The notes under the pieces are model-generated. The model was not told the origin of the DNA. It searched no databases and was given only the letters and a program-made list of their open reading frames with translations. From Desulfobacterium sp. (lineage in GTDB: Bacteria; Desulfobacterota; Desulfobacteria; Desulfobacterales; Desulfobacteraceae), in contig JAEINR010000063.1 of assembly GCA_016342325.1 (NCBI GenBank), positions 1 through 36,309 of the forward strand: DNA of 36,309 nt, read 5' to 3'. Below, piece after piece: positions 22,996 to 31,129 of this stretch (positions are counted from its first letter, which is position 1; each line of letters opens with the position of its first letter). Made by a program: the position numbers and the translations under genes.

Positions 22996-24576
22996 CTATT
23001 TGGTTACATTGTAGTAGAAATTACTGTCAAAGCTCGGGCCCAGGATAAACCCGTTCACGTTGCTGCGCCGGGCCAGGATTTCGATATCCTGAAACATGAT
23101 CACAAAGGGAGAGACCCGCTGGTGTTCTTTCTGAAGCGCCAGGTATATTTCAGCCCTTTTCTTGCTGTCCATTTCCAGAACCGCAGCATCCGCCTGTTTC
23201 GTCATCTTTGGAATGTCCCAGGCATTTCTCCAGGCCAGGGGTTTTGATTTGGCGTCATCCGCGTTGTCCGGGTTTCTGGCAAAGGTGTCTGCATTGGTGT
23301 GGGGGTCCATGTAGTCAGGCCCCCAGCGCCCGATGTAGATGTCGTGATTTCTGGCCCGGTATTTGGTCAGGGTCTGTTTTCCTTCCCCCGGGATAATCTC
23401 CAGCTTGATGTTTGCAAGGGCCAGGGAGGCCTGAATGGCCAGTCCCATGGAGGTGGTGGGTTCGACGTTCCGGGTATCCATGGTCACAGAGAAACCCTTT
23501 TCCAAGCCCACTTCTTTGAGCAGGGCCTTGGCCTTTTCAACATCCAGGGAAAAGGGGGTTTCATCCAGGGAGCCAAGGAAACCCTTGGGCAGAAAGGCCT
23601 GGTGAACCGTGGCCTTGCCGTCCAGGATCGTGGATTCCATCCCCTTGTAGTCGATGAGGTATTTAAGCGCCTGCCTGACCTGGGGAATTTTCAGGTACTT
23701 GTTTTTCTGGTTCAGGCCCAGGTAGTAAATGGCACCCTTGGCCCGGGTTTCCACCGTGATATCGCTATTTCCGGCAAGCCCCTTGATATCATCGGGCTGA
23801 AGGTTTCTGGCGATGTCAATGTCCCCTTTTTCAAGGAGCAGCCGCTGGGTGGCGGACTCGGTAATATGCCGGACAATCACGCGCTTGAGTTTGGGCATCT
23901 CCCCCCAGTATCGTTTGTTCACGTCCAGAATAATGATCTCGGAGGGTTTCCATTTTTTCAGGATATACGGCCCGGAACCCGCATGGTTGGTTTTCAGCCA
24001 GTTGTACCCGAGATCCCCGTCCTTTTCATGGGCCATCACCCGTTTCTTGTCCAGGACAGACCCGGCCGTGGCGGTCAGGCAGTAGAGAAAAAAGGTGGGG
24101 GCATAGGGTTTGTCCACGGTGATTTTTACGGTATAATCCCCGGTCTGGACCATGGTTTCCGCAATGTTGTCAGGGGTGAACCCAAACTGGCTCAGGATAA
24201 ATGCCGGGGATTTATCCAGGAGAATCACCCGTTTTAAAGAAAAGACCACATCTTCGGCGGTGAGTTTGTTGCCGGAAGCAAACGTGATGTTCTTCCTGAT
24301 ATTAAAGGTGTAGGTCCTGCCATCCCCTGAAATGTTCCAGTTTTCCGCAATGACACCGTAAATATCGCTGACATTGTCCACATCGTAGCCGATCAGCCGG
24401 TCATAGACATTGGCGGCAAGTTCCGCGCCGCTAAACTCGAGAATCTCCGCCGGATCCAGCGTGATGATTTCGTCGATGGAATGGGCTATGACCAGGGTGT
24501 TCTTGGGTGTTGATGCCAAAACCACATGGGCCCCGAAAACAACAAGCGCCAGTGTGATAAGCAAACTTCTCTTCAT
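22996..24576 (-). CDS. Periplasmic oligopeptide-type binding protein (SBP family 5)
   Basis: A 526-residue solute-binding protein. ATG 24576 is chosen because GAGAGGAGATCC precedes it. The signal peptide is MKRSLLITLALVVFGAHVVL (cleavage near LAS-TPK), with no lipobox. Family phrases are TLDPAEILEFSGAELAANVY, YTFNIRKNITFASG, LTAEDVVFSLKR, AGSGPYILKKW, VRQALKYLIDYK and the AFLPKGFLG region. It captures the substrate for the two downstream permeases and ATPases. The dipeptide epimerase at the end of the operon favours short peptides as ligand, but the family also includes nickel, glutathione and heme binders. Confidence 0.92.
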   Translation of the reverse strand: MKRSLLITLALVVFGAHVVLASTPKNTLVIAHSIDEIITLDPAEILEFSGAELAANVYDRLIGYDVDNVSDIYGVIAENWNISGDGRTYTFNIRKNITFASGNKLTAEDVVFSLKRVILLDKSPAFILSQFGFTPDNIAETMVQTGDYTVKITVDKPYAPTFFLYCLTATAGSVLDKKRVMAHEKDGDLGYNWLKTNHAGSGPYILKKWKPSEIIILDVNKRYWGEMPKLKRVIVRHITESATQRLLLEKGDIDIARNLQPDDIKGLAGNSDITVETRAKGAIYYLGLNQKNKYLKIPQVRQALKYLIDYKGMESTILDGKATVHQAFLPKGFLGSLDETPFSLDVEKAKALLKEVGLEKGFSVTMDTRNVEPTTSMGLAIQASLALANIKLEIIPGEGKQTLTKYRARNHDIYIGRWGPDYMDPHTNADTFARNPDNADDAKSKPLAWRNAWDIPKMTKQADAAVLEMDSKKRAEIYLALQKEHQRVSPFVIMFQDIEILARRSNVNGFILGPSFDSNFYYNVTK

Positions 24577-24658
24577 GGGATCTCCTCTCATCAGTTAATT
24601 CTTTACCGCTAAAACATGATTTCAAACAGGCCGTGCTTATAACGTAATTTTCGTCATC

Positions 24659-26251
24659 TTAAACCACCACCACCCTGTCCTTCAACTTTTTTCCCACGTC
24701 CAGGGAGAGGGGACCCTTCCAGCTGCCGTTCACAAGGTTCCGGGGGATCACGTCCATGACCGTGTCCAGAAGGGAGGCGTAAAAGGCCTCTTCCACGGTG
24801 AGGGCCTGGACTTTTTCGATATCCTTAAGGCTTAAGGGAGCGGCTGTCATCTCCAGGGCCCCGGCCGGAAAAAGCTGGCCGGTCCGGTTGCCGCACATCA
24901 CCCCTGCCATTGCAGAGAAGAACCGGTCGCAGGGAACGGCAGCAACTTTTCGGGCCGATTGAACCAGCCGCTCTTCCCCGGATTCTGACAGTACACCCGC
25001 CACTTTATCTCTGATTTCAGGAAGGTACTCGCTCTGGAAATACCCGCCCACGCAGACCATGCCCCGGGCAAAGGCCAGGACCAGGAAACAGGTGAAGTTG
25101 GATGGCAAAAGTGTGCCGTTGTCCATGGCCCGGGTCAGGGCCGGGGGGGTGAAATCCACCTGGAAGCGCTCTCCGCATTCGTCCCGTCCCTCAAGTACAA
25201 GGTCGCCTTTGCTGTCGGGGACAAGACAGAGGGACACCCGGCGGTTCTTTGGGTTCATGCCCCAGAAGAGCATGGTGCCGCACCCTTTGAGCCGGGTCTT
25301 CTCTTCCGGATCAAGATCGGTGTAGTCCGGGGCCAGTCTTTGGGCGAGAAGTTCCCTGTCCCAGCATCCCCTGGCGCCGGACAGGGCCGTCACCAGCCGT
25401 TCCAGGAGCCTGGGAGTGAACAACAGGTCGTGGGCCAGGCTGTGGGGGTGTGCCAGGTCCTTTTTCAACAGTGCCATCACGATCTCCTCCATGTTGATGA
25501 ACACAAGCGCCGGCGGCTTGCACTCCTCTTTGAAGAGGCCGTTGAAGATGATCCGGTTGAGCAGGCAGGCCTGGTCCGGGTAGGAGGCCTGGCCCAGGAT
25601 CGAGGGAGAGGCATATCCCTGGGTCCAGAGTTTCTCTTGGGCAGCTTCAAGGTCCGGGGAGATCTTCTTCTCCCGGATGAGCGCCTGGAACCGCTTCCGT
25701 GCCGCGTCTCCCATTTTTCGGGTAAACGGGGGGGTTCCATGGACCATGCGGGTGTTGAAACGCTTGGGAAACAGGGGAAGTTTGACGGGCAGTTCTTCGG
25801 CCATCTCCTTGGGGGTTTTGTAGATCAGGGCCCCCCTGGGAAAGGTGGAGTTGTTCAGGGGGATATTGCCGCAGGAGAGGACGGGGAGGGTGGTTGCCGC
25901 CCGGCCCAGGGCCATGTTTCCCGTGGCAAACAGCAGATTTCCCTGGAGGGTGTGGGCTGTGAAATCCACCCCCATGTGGTTGACGGTGCTGACCACAGGA
26001 GTGGTGTTGATATCTTCTGCCACCCGGTCGGCCGTATCCCGGCCCATGAGGCGTTCTGTCTGTTCATGGATGACCTGAATAAGATCTTCCCTTGCCTGGA
26101 GGGGGCTTGGGAAAGGCCCGGCCAGAACGGATGCAAGGTAATCGGAGACCTTTTCGTTGCCAAAGTTTGAAAGGGTGCGGTCTAATTTGGGAACCCGGGA
26201 TCTCACCAGGTCCATGAACTGCTCTGCCGTTGATGGGACGTTTGTTGCCAT
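24659..26251 (-). CDS. Conserved-looking hypothetical protein, 530 residues
   Basis: I do not recognise this protein. It is soluble, with no signal peptide or clear membrane helix, and has well-folded composition. Residues 83-130 look like a functional core: TPVVSTVNHMGVDFTAH followed by LLFATGN and LPVLSCGNIPLNNS, with Asn-His (91-92) and Cys127 as notable polar residues. A second segment (about 345-400) has strand-rich LKGCGTMLFWGMNPKNRRVS. GYFQSEYLPEIRD and PCDRFFSAMAGVMCG occur later. The gene starts 30 bases after the sensor-MFS gene, so the pair is very likely co-transcribed. The ribosome-binding site is weak. It may be an enzyme whose substrate or product is carried by that transporter. 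Confidence 0.7.
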   Translation of the reverse strand: MATNVPSTAEQFMDLVRSRVPKLDRTLSNFGNEKVSDYLASVLAGPFPSPLQAREDLIQVIHEQTERLMGRDTADRVAEDINTTPVVSTVNHMGVDFTAHTLQGNLLFATGNMALGRAATTLPVLSCGNIPLNNSTFPRGALIYKTPKEMAEELPVKLPLFPKRFNTRMVHGTPPFTRKMGDAARKRFQALIREKKISPDLEAAQEKLWTQGYASPSILGQASYPDQACLLNRIIFNGLFKEECKPPALVFINMEEIVMALLKKDLAHPHSLAHDLLFTPRLLERLVTALSGARGCWDRELLAQRLAPDYTDLDPEEKTRLKGCGTMLFWGMNPKNRRVSLCLVPDSKGDLVLEGRDECGERFQVDFTPPALTRAMDNGTLLPSNFTCFLVLAFARGMVCVGGYFQSEYLPEIRDKVAGVLSESGEERLVQSARKVAAVPCDRFFSAMAGVMCGNRTGQLFPAGALEMTAAPLSLKDIEKVQALTVEEAFYASLLDTVMDVIPRNLVNGSWKGPLSLDVGKKLKDRVVVV

Positions 26252-26281
26252 GGGTGTTAGTTGATGCCTTTGTGGTCTTGT

Positions 26282-28795
26282 TTATTGGTTTTCTTGTTCA
26301 ATGGACTGGTCGCTCTCCACCATGAGGAAAAAGAGAACCGTGGCCGCGATATAACCCAGGCCGAAATAGGTGATGCCCCGGTTGATGCCCACCGCCATTA
26401 TCAGACCGCCGAACAGGACCGGGCCGAGCATCTGGCCGATGCGGATGGTGGAGAGGAAAACACCCATGCTGGTGCCGTCCCCCAGGTCGTGGGTGGCTTT
26501 GAATTTTAAGATATAGGATCGCCTGGGGGCACCGAAGCTTCCGGCCAGGCCCAGGGCGAACACGGCCACACCCACGGCCAGGAGCCCGTCAAATACCTGG
26601 AAGATCAAGAACCCCGCGCCCCCCAACAGCCCGCTCAGGACCAGGGAGTGCTTCTCCTTTGAGGCTTTGATGAATTTGGTCAGAAACGGGGCCACATAGA
26701 TGAGACAGATGCCGTAGATGATGTAAACCCGGCCGATGTTGGACTGGGAGGAGCCAAGGCCGTTCAGGTAGATAGGGCAGAAGTAGTTGAGAAAACCGAC
26801 CACGGCCAGGGCATAGGGAATGTTGCTGAACAGCACCAGGCCCAGGATGTTCCGGTTGAACAGAAACCGGATCAGCAGGGCAAGCTTGGACCCCTGGGGC
26901 GCTTCACTGGGGGCCGTTGATGGCGTCTGGGGCAAGGGGGCCATGGGTGCCTGTTCCGGTTTTTTCATGGCCGGTCTGAGAAAGAGAAAGGCGTAGCCGA
27001 TCACGGACAGGGCGGCAATGCCCCCCAGCACAAAGACCGGCCTGAAGCCGAACCGTTCTGCAAGCATGGCCCCGGCAGCACCGCCGCAGATGTTGCCGGC
27101 ATAGACCCCGGCAAAGAACTGGGCCAGGCCCGTGGCGTTGGTCTCCTTGTCCGTGCACCCGATGACAAAGCCCTGGCCGGCCATGAGGGCCAGTCCGTAG
27201 CCCAGCCCCACTACTCCCCGGGAGAGGATGAAGTTGGTGGCATCACCGGCAATGCTTGAGTAGAAAAACCCCACACTCACCAGGACAAGGCCAACGATAA
27301 AGGGCTCGTGCCATCCCCTGTTGTCCAGCCAGGATCCGGCAAAGATGATGGCCAGGCCCGCACAGGTCACCTCCATGGAGATGGGCAGCCCCATGACCAT
27401 GTCCTTGGAAAGGCCCAGCAGGGGCACGTAGAGATCCGCCATTTGAAGGGGCAGAAAGGAGATGGAGACGTTGATGCCGAACAGGAATATAAAGGCGGCG
27501 GGCCGCATGAGCCCGTAATGGATCTTCTGGGGTGGTCCGTCCACTGCAAGGTCCCGCTCCACAATGATGAAGATGAGCAGCAGCATGTCAAAGAGAAAGA
27601 GGATGGAGATGACCAGCACGGTCAAAGAGTCCAGGGCCGTCTCCTTGAGTTTAGAGAGGAGGTTGTCCCTGGATATCTCAGCCTCCACATGGCCTTTGAG
27701 GCGCCCCTTCACGGCCAGGGGAAGGGCCATGCGGAATGTGTCGGGCAGTTGGTCCAAATGCCGGCGAATCCGGTCTCGCTCGCCGGTTGCAGTCGTGCGC
27801 AGGTCCAGGCTTTGGCCGTTTTCTGTTGCGTAGAGAAGGGTTTTGTCGGGTCGGGACAGGGCAATGGTTCCAAGCTCTGGTGAGGCGGCGGCGATCTGGG
27901 TCAGCTTTTTGTCCATTTTGTTAAGCCGTTCCACCTTGATGCCCTTGCCAAGGAGGTATTGGACGTCATCCCGGAGCAGGGAAAGGACGGTGAGGGACTT
28001 GTCGTGGTTTATTTCAACATACTGGGCCTTGACCGTGGCCATGTTGACCCCGGTGAAGAGTATCTGGGCCCCTCCGATGATGAGAAACACCACAAAGAAG
28101 ATCTTTCGTCTGGGAAAGCGTCCCTTGGGGGGCATGCCCCGGACCACCCGGGAGACCAGTAAAAAGAGCAGAATGCCCCCCCCTGCCATGATCATCACGA
28201 TGAGGCGGATGTTCTGGTCCAGGACGGCTTTGAAGGCGTTTTTCACCCGATGGTGGTCAAAGGTGATGTTGATGGTGGCAGCAAGGCCCTTGTACGGGTG
28301 TTTCACCGGCAGGACGATGCGGTAGACAGAGCCGTTCCGCTTGACCTGGAAGGGCTTTCCCTTTGGATTGGGTTCCTGGAACGAGACCCGTTCTTTCGGG
28401 TCCATCACCCGGCCCGCCAGGGCGTTGTCCACGCTGTAGGCAATGGTGCCGTCGGCCAGGGCGATGAAGATGTTGAGGTCCGAGTCGTCCGTGTCCGTAC
28501 TGTCCCCTTGGAAGACGCTCTCCTTGATCAGGTGCTGCCTTGCGCCCTTGAGCAGCCGGTCCATGTTGACAAACTTGTCGATCTTTTTACCAAACCGTAT
28601 GGCCTTGGTCAGTCTCTGCTGGAGATCCTGGCCCGTGGCGCTGTACTTGGACACGATGGCATCGGCATAGAGTTTTTCAAGGGAACTCAGGCTGAGCATG
28701 GCGTTGAAGCCCAAGGCGAAAAAAAGCAAGACAAGGGCACTGCCAATGAGCTTGACTTGCAGTTTTTTCTTTTTCTGCACCGTTATTTCAGGCAT
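26282..28795 (-). CDS. Two-sensor / MFS transporter fusion protein
   Basis: An 837-residue membrane protein from ATG 28795 (GGAG 10 bases upstream; a longer frame to 28840 lacks a ribosome-binding site). TM1 is at about residues 13-34, followed by an extracytoplasmic Cache-like region (~35-190, with IFIALADGTIAYSVDN). TM2 is at ~198-218 and TM3 at ~230-252, then a second extracytoplasmic region (~253-385, with LGTIALSRPDKTLLYATENG), then TM4 (~388-411). From ~425 to the end is a 12-helix major facilitator domain with ILSRGVVGLGYGLALMAGQG in the first half and a Pro/Ala-rich central loop (PMAPLPQTPSTAPSEAPQG). Sensor regions are normally joined to kinases, phosphatases or chemoreceptors, not to MFS carriers. 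The next gene is an unknown protein. Confidence 0.85.
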   Translation of the reverse strand: MPEITVQKKKKLQVKLIGSALVLLFFALGFNAMLSLSSLEKLYADAIVSKYSATGQDLQQRLTKAIRFGKKIDKFVNMDRLLKGARQHLIKESVFQGDSTDTDDSDLNIFIALADGTIAYSVDNALAGRVMDPKERVSFQEPNPKGKPFQVKRNGSVYRIVLPVKHPYKGLAATINITFDHHRVKNAFKAVLDQNIRLIVMIMAGGGILLFLLVSRVVRGMPPKGRFPRRKIFFVVFLIIGGAQILFTGVNMATVKAQYVEINHDKSLTVLSLLRDDVQYLLGKGIKVERLNKMDKKLTQIAAASPELGTIALSRPDKTLLYATENGQSLDLRTTATGERDRIRRHLDQLPDTFRMALPLAVKGRLKGHVEAEISRDNLLSKLKETALDSLTVLVISILFLFDMLLLIFIIVERDLAVDGPPQKIHYGLMRPAAFIFLFGINVSISFLPLQMADLYVPLLGLSKDMVMGLPISMEVTCAGLAIIFAGSWLDNRGWHEPFIVGLVLVSVGFFYSSIAGDATNFILSRGVVGLGYGLALMAGQGFVIGCTDKETNATGLAQFFAGVYAGNICGGAAGAMLAERFGFRPVFVLGGIAALSVIGYAFLFLRPAMKKPEQAPMAPLPQTPSTAPSEAPQGSKLALLIRFLFNRNILGLVLFSNIPYALAVVGFLNYFCPIYLNGLGSSQSNIGRVYIIYGICLIYVAPFLTKFIKASKEKHSLVLSGLLGGAGFLIFQVFDGLLAVGVAVFALGLAGSFGAPRRSYILKFKATHDLGDGTSMGVFLSTIRIGQMLGPVLFGGLIMAVGINRGITYFGLGYIAATVLFFLMVESDQSIEQENQ

Positions 28796-28912
28796 GGACC
28801 GATTTCTCCGTATTGCAGGTTGTTGACCGAGCAGACTCATACCATAGGCGTTTTTTCATTTCAACATCCCATGGGAAGATCGCCTTTTACGCACCCGGAT
28901 AAACTGGATAAT

Positions 28913-29953
28913 TTACTCTTTTTCCAGGGATTTCACCCAGAGGAGCACATCTGCCACCTGGCGCACAAGATCCCCCGGGATATAGGTGTTCTCCTGGGCG
29001 TCTGAGAACAGCGCCCGTGCCAGGGGAACATTCTGCATGATGGGGATGCCGGCTTCCTTGGCTGCCGCCACCATGCGCTTGGCCAGGGCGCCCTCGCCCT
29101 TGGCAAGAACAATGGGCAGGGGGGTCTCTTCTTCTTCATAATAAAGGGCAATGGCCAGGCGGGTGGGGTTTGTGACCAGTACGGTTGCCTTTTTGGTGTT
29201 CTGGGTGGCTCCTTCGGCCACCATCTCCTGGTGCATCTGTTTGCGTTTGCTCTTGATCTGGGCATCTCCTTCCATCTCTTTATACTCCCTTTTTACCTCA
29301 TCCTTGGACATCATCAGTTTTTTGGTGTGCTGCCATTGCTGGAACAGATAGTCCAGGGCGGCCAGTACCACCATCACCCCGCTGACATAGGCGGCAAGCT
29401 CAAACAGGATCACGCCCAGGGACGAATATACCGACCCGAGCCCGATCCGTGGAATCAGCTGGAGGGACATGAGATGCTTTTTCACCACAAACATGGCCAC
29501 ATACCCGATCACCACCACCTTGATTGAACTTTTGATAAACTCCACAAGGTTTTTTATGGAAAACGTTTTTTGAAACCATTGTTTGGGATTCATGTTGGAC
29601 AGTTTCGGTGTGGCCGCTTTTACGGAAAAGAGAAACCCCACCTGGAGCAGATTGGCAAGGGTGCCCATGAGCATCACGGATAGAACGATGGGCAGAACGA
29701 TTTTGGCAATGCAGGCCAATACTGCCAAAAGCGTGGGATAAAACACCTCGTCAAAGGGCTGGTTCATGACCGAGATGGGAAGATAAAACAACTCCTCGAG
29801 GACATTGAAAAAATAGTCCCAGAACATGTAGATCACGGCAAAAAGGGTGATGGTCGTTGCCGTTGACGGTAGCTCCTGGCTCTTGGCGATCTGCCCGTCC
29901 CGTCTGGCATCCCGGAGTTTCTTGGAGGTGGGTTGTTCGGTCTTGTCGCTCAT
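28913..29953 (-). CDS. sctU: T3SS export-apparatus switch protein SctU
   Basis: A 346-residue homologue of YscU/FlhB. ATG 29953 overlaps the sctT stop (ATGA); the start MSDKTEQPTSKKLRDARRDG is the family hallmark. Four helices lie at about residues 30-50, 75-105, 138-158 and 177-205, followed by the cytoplasmic domain with KDEVKREYKEMEGD. The autocleavage motif reads NPTR (Asn262-Pro263-Thr264-Arg265), where almost all members have NPTH; the codon is CGC rather than CAC or CAT. The rest of the C-terminal domain (ALYYEEEETPLPIVLAKGEG, ENTYIPGDL) is normal. It switches substrate class during injectisome assembly. Confidence 0.96.
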   Translation of the reverse strand: MSDKTEQPTSKKLRDARRDGQIAKSQELPSTATTITLFAVIYMFWDYFFNVLEELFYLPISVMNQPFDEVFYPTLLAVLACIAKIVLPIVLSVMLMGTLANLLQVGFLFSVKAATPKLSNMNPKQWFQKTFSIKNLVEFIKSSIKVVVIGYVAMFVVKKHLMSLQLIPRIGLGSVYSSLGVILFELAAYVSGVMVVLAALDYLFQQWQHTKKLMMSKDEVKREYKEMEGDAQIKSKRKQMHQEMVAEGATQNTKKATVLVTNPTRLAIALYYEEEETPLPIVLAKGEGALAKRMVAAAKEAGIPIMQNVPLARALFSDAQENTYIPGDLVRQVADVLLWVKSLEKE

Positions 29954-30765
29954 AGGGCGCCGCTCAGGGCCGTTTGGACCTTGGACAATTTTGCCATCAT
30001 CTCCATGAAAATATGGCACAAGGGGTAGAGATAGATAAAAATCAAAAACGCGGTTGCCCCGCTTTTAACACCCATGGATAAAATAAAAACATTGAGTTGC
30101 TGGGCAAACCGATTGATCAGGCCCAGGCAGAAATCACTCAAAAAACAGGCAATGACCACCGGTGCGGACAGCAGCAGCATATATAGGGCCAGCCATGACA
30201 CCTGCTCGGCAAACAACAGCGGCAGTTTCATGCTCGATGGCCAGGGGATGAGGTCGGCCACGGGCCAGAGCAGATAACTGGTGAAGCACATGCTCAAGAA
30301 CCCTGTGAACGCAGCGCTGGAAAAGAACATATACACCAGCACCTGGAAGAGAAATGAGCCCAGGGGAGATGTACTCTCCTGGGAAATGGGATCGTTTGTC
30401 TGGGATTGGGATGCCCCCCGCTGGTTGTCCATGAGAAAGCCCGCACTTTGCACGGTCCAGAAGAGAATACTGACCAGAAAGCCCAGGGCAAACCCGATGA
30501 ACAGCTCCTTGACCATCAGGGCCATCACAAGAAAAACCGCCTCGGTGTTGTTCAGGTTTGCCGTCAGGGACGCAGCATCCGGCAGGGTCGGGTAGATAAA
30601 TATCATGAGGGGGATGACGATGGTTGTTCGCAAGGGGCCTGTCACAATGCCGCCCCCGAGGAAGGGGGTGACGGTGAACAGGACAAACAGCCGCGGCATG
30701 CCAAGGGTGACGGCAAAGAACAACTTTCCGATGCCAATGGCCCTGAGCCAATCTAGGGTCTCCAT
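29950..30765 (-). CDS. sctT: T3SS export-apparatus protein SctT
   Basis: A 271-residue polytopic membrane protein of the SctT/FliR family, part of the SctRST export pore in the inner membrane. ATG 30765 follows GGAG at 5 bases; a longer frame from 30795 lacks support. Typical features are the opening helix after RAIGIGKLFFAVTLGMPRLF, the loop FLMDNQRGASQSQTNDPISQ with the conserved Gln/Asn-rich region, SPLGSFLFQVLVYMFF, and the DFCLGLINRFAQQLNVFIL segment near the end. It lies 30 bases after sctS and overlaps sctU by 4 bases. Confidence 0.95.
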   Translation of the reverse strand: METLDWLRAIGIGKLFFAVTLGMPRLFVLFTVTPFLGGGIVTGPLRTTIVIPLMIFIYPTLPDAASLTANLNNTEAVFLVMALMVKELFIGFALGFLVSILFWTVQSAGFLMDNQRGASQSQTNDPISQESTSPLGSFLFQVLVYMFFSSAAFTGFLSMCFTSYLLWPVADLIPWPSSMKLPLLFAEQVSWLALYMLLLSAPVVIACFLSDFCLGLINRFAQQLNVFILSMGVKSGATAFLIFIYLYPLCHIFMEMMAKLSKVQTALSGAL

Positions 30766-30795
30766 TTTATCTCCATGTCTGGCATTCCAGGGCAT

Positions 30796-31065
30796 TTAAC
30801 TGAGAATCTGGTTGAAATTGGTAAATATTTCATCCCCGTAGGAGAGAAGCATTCCCCCAAGCCAACCGGCTGTGGCAAGTATGGTCAGGGAGACGGCGAT
30901 CAGTTTGATTCCAAAGCTCAAGGTCTGTTCCTGCAATTGCGTGATCGCCTGGAACAGGCTGAAAAGCAGGCCCACAATGGAGCCCACAATGATGGGGGGC
31001 ATGGACAGGACCAGTACCAGGTACATTGCCTTTGACGCATAGCCGATTGCTGCCTGTTCTACCAT
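30796..31065 (-). CDS. sctS: T3SS export-apparatus protein SctS
   Basis: An 89-residue protein with two helices (about residues 15-38 and 52-77), the size and design of SctS/FliQ. PPIIVGSIVGLLFSLFQAIT and TQLQEQTLSFGIKLIAV are close to the family consensus. It forms the export pore with SctR and SctT. GGGG stands upstream of ATG. A 64-base gap separates it from sctV. Confidence 0.95.
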   Translation of the reverse strand: MVEQAAIGYASKAMYLVLVLSMPPIIVGSIVGLLFSLFQAITQLQEQTLSFGIKLIAVSLTILATAGWLGGMLLSYGDEIFTNFNQILS

Positions 31066-31129
31066 ATGATCCCCTTTGTTTTCATCTGTTTTGCTTTTCC
31101 GTTTTTCCGCTCAGTGGGTGGCCCATATT

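Noticed and set aside
24577-24658. Promoter for the ABC operon (TTGAAA on the minus strand near 24620-24625)
   Set aside because: No -10 hexamer at proper spacing reaches more than a weak match.
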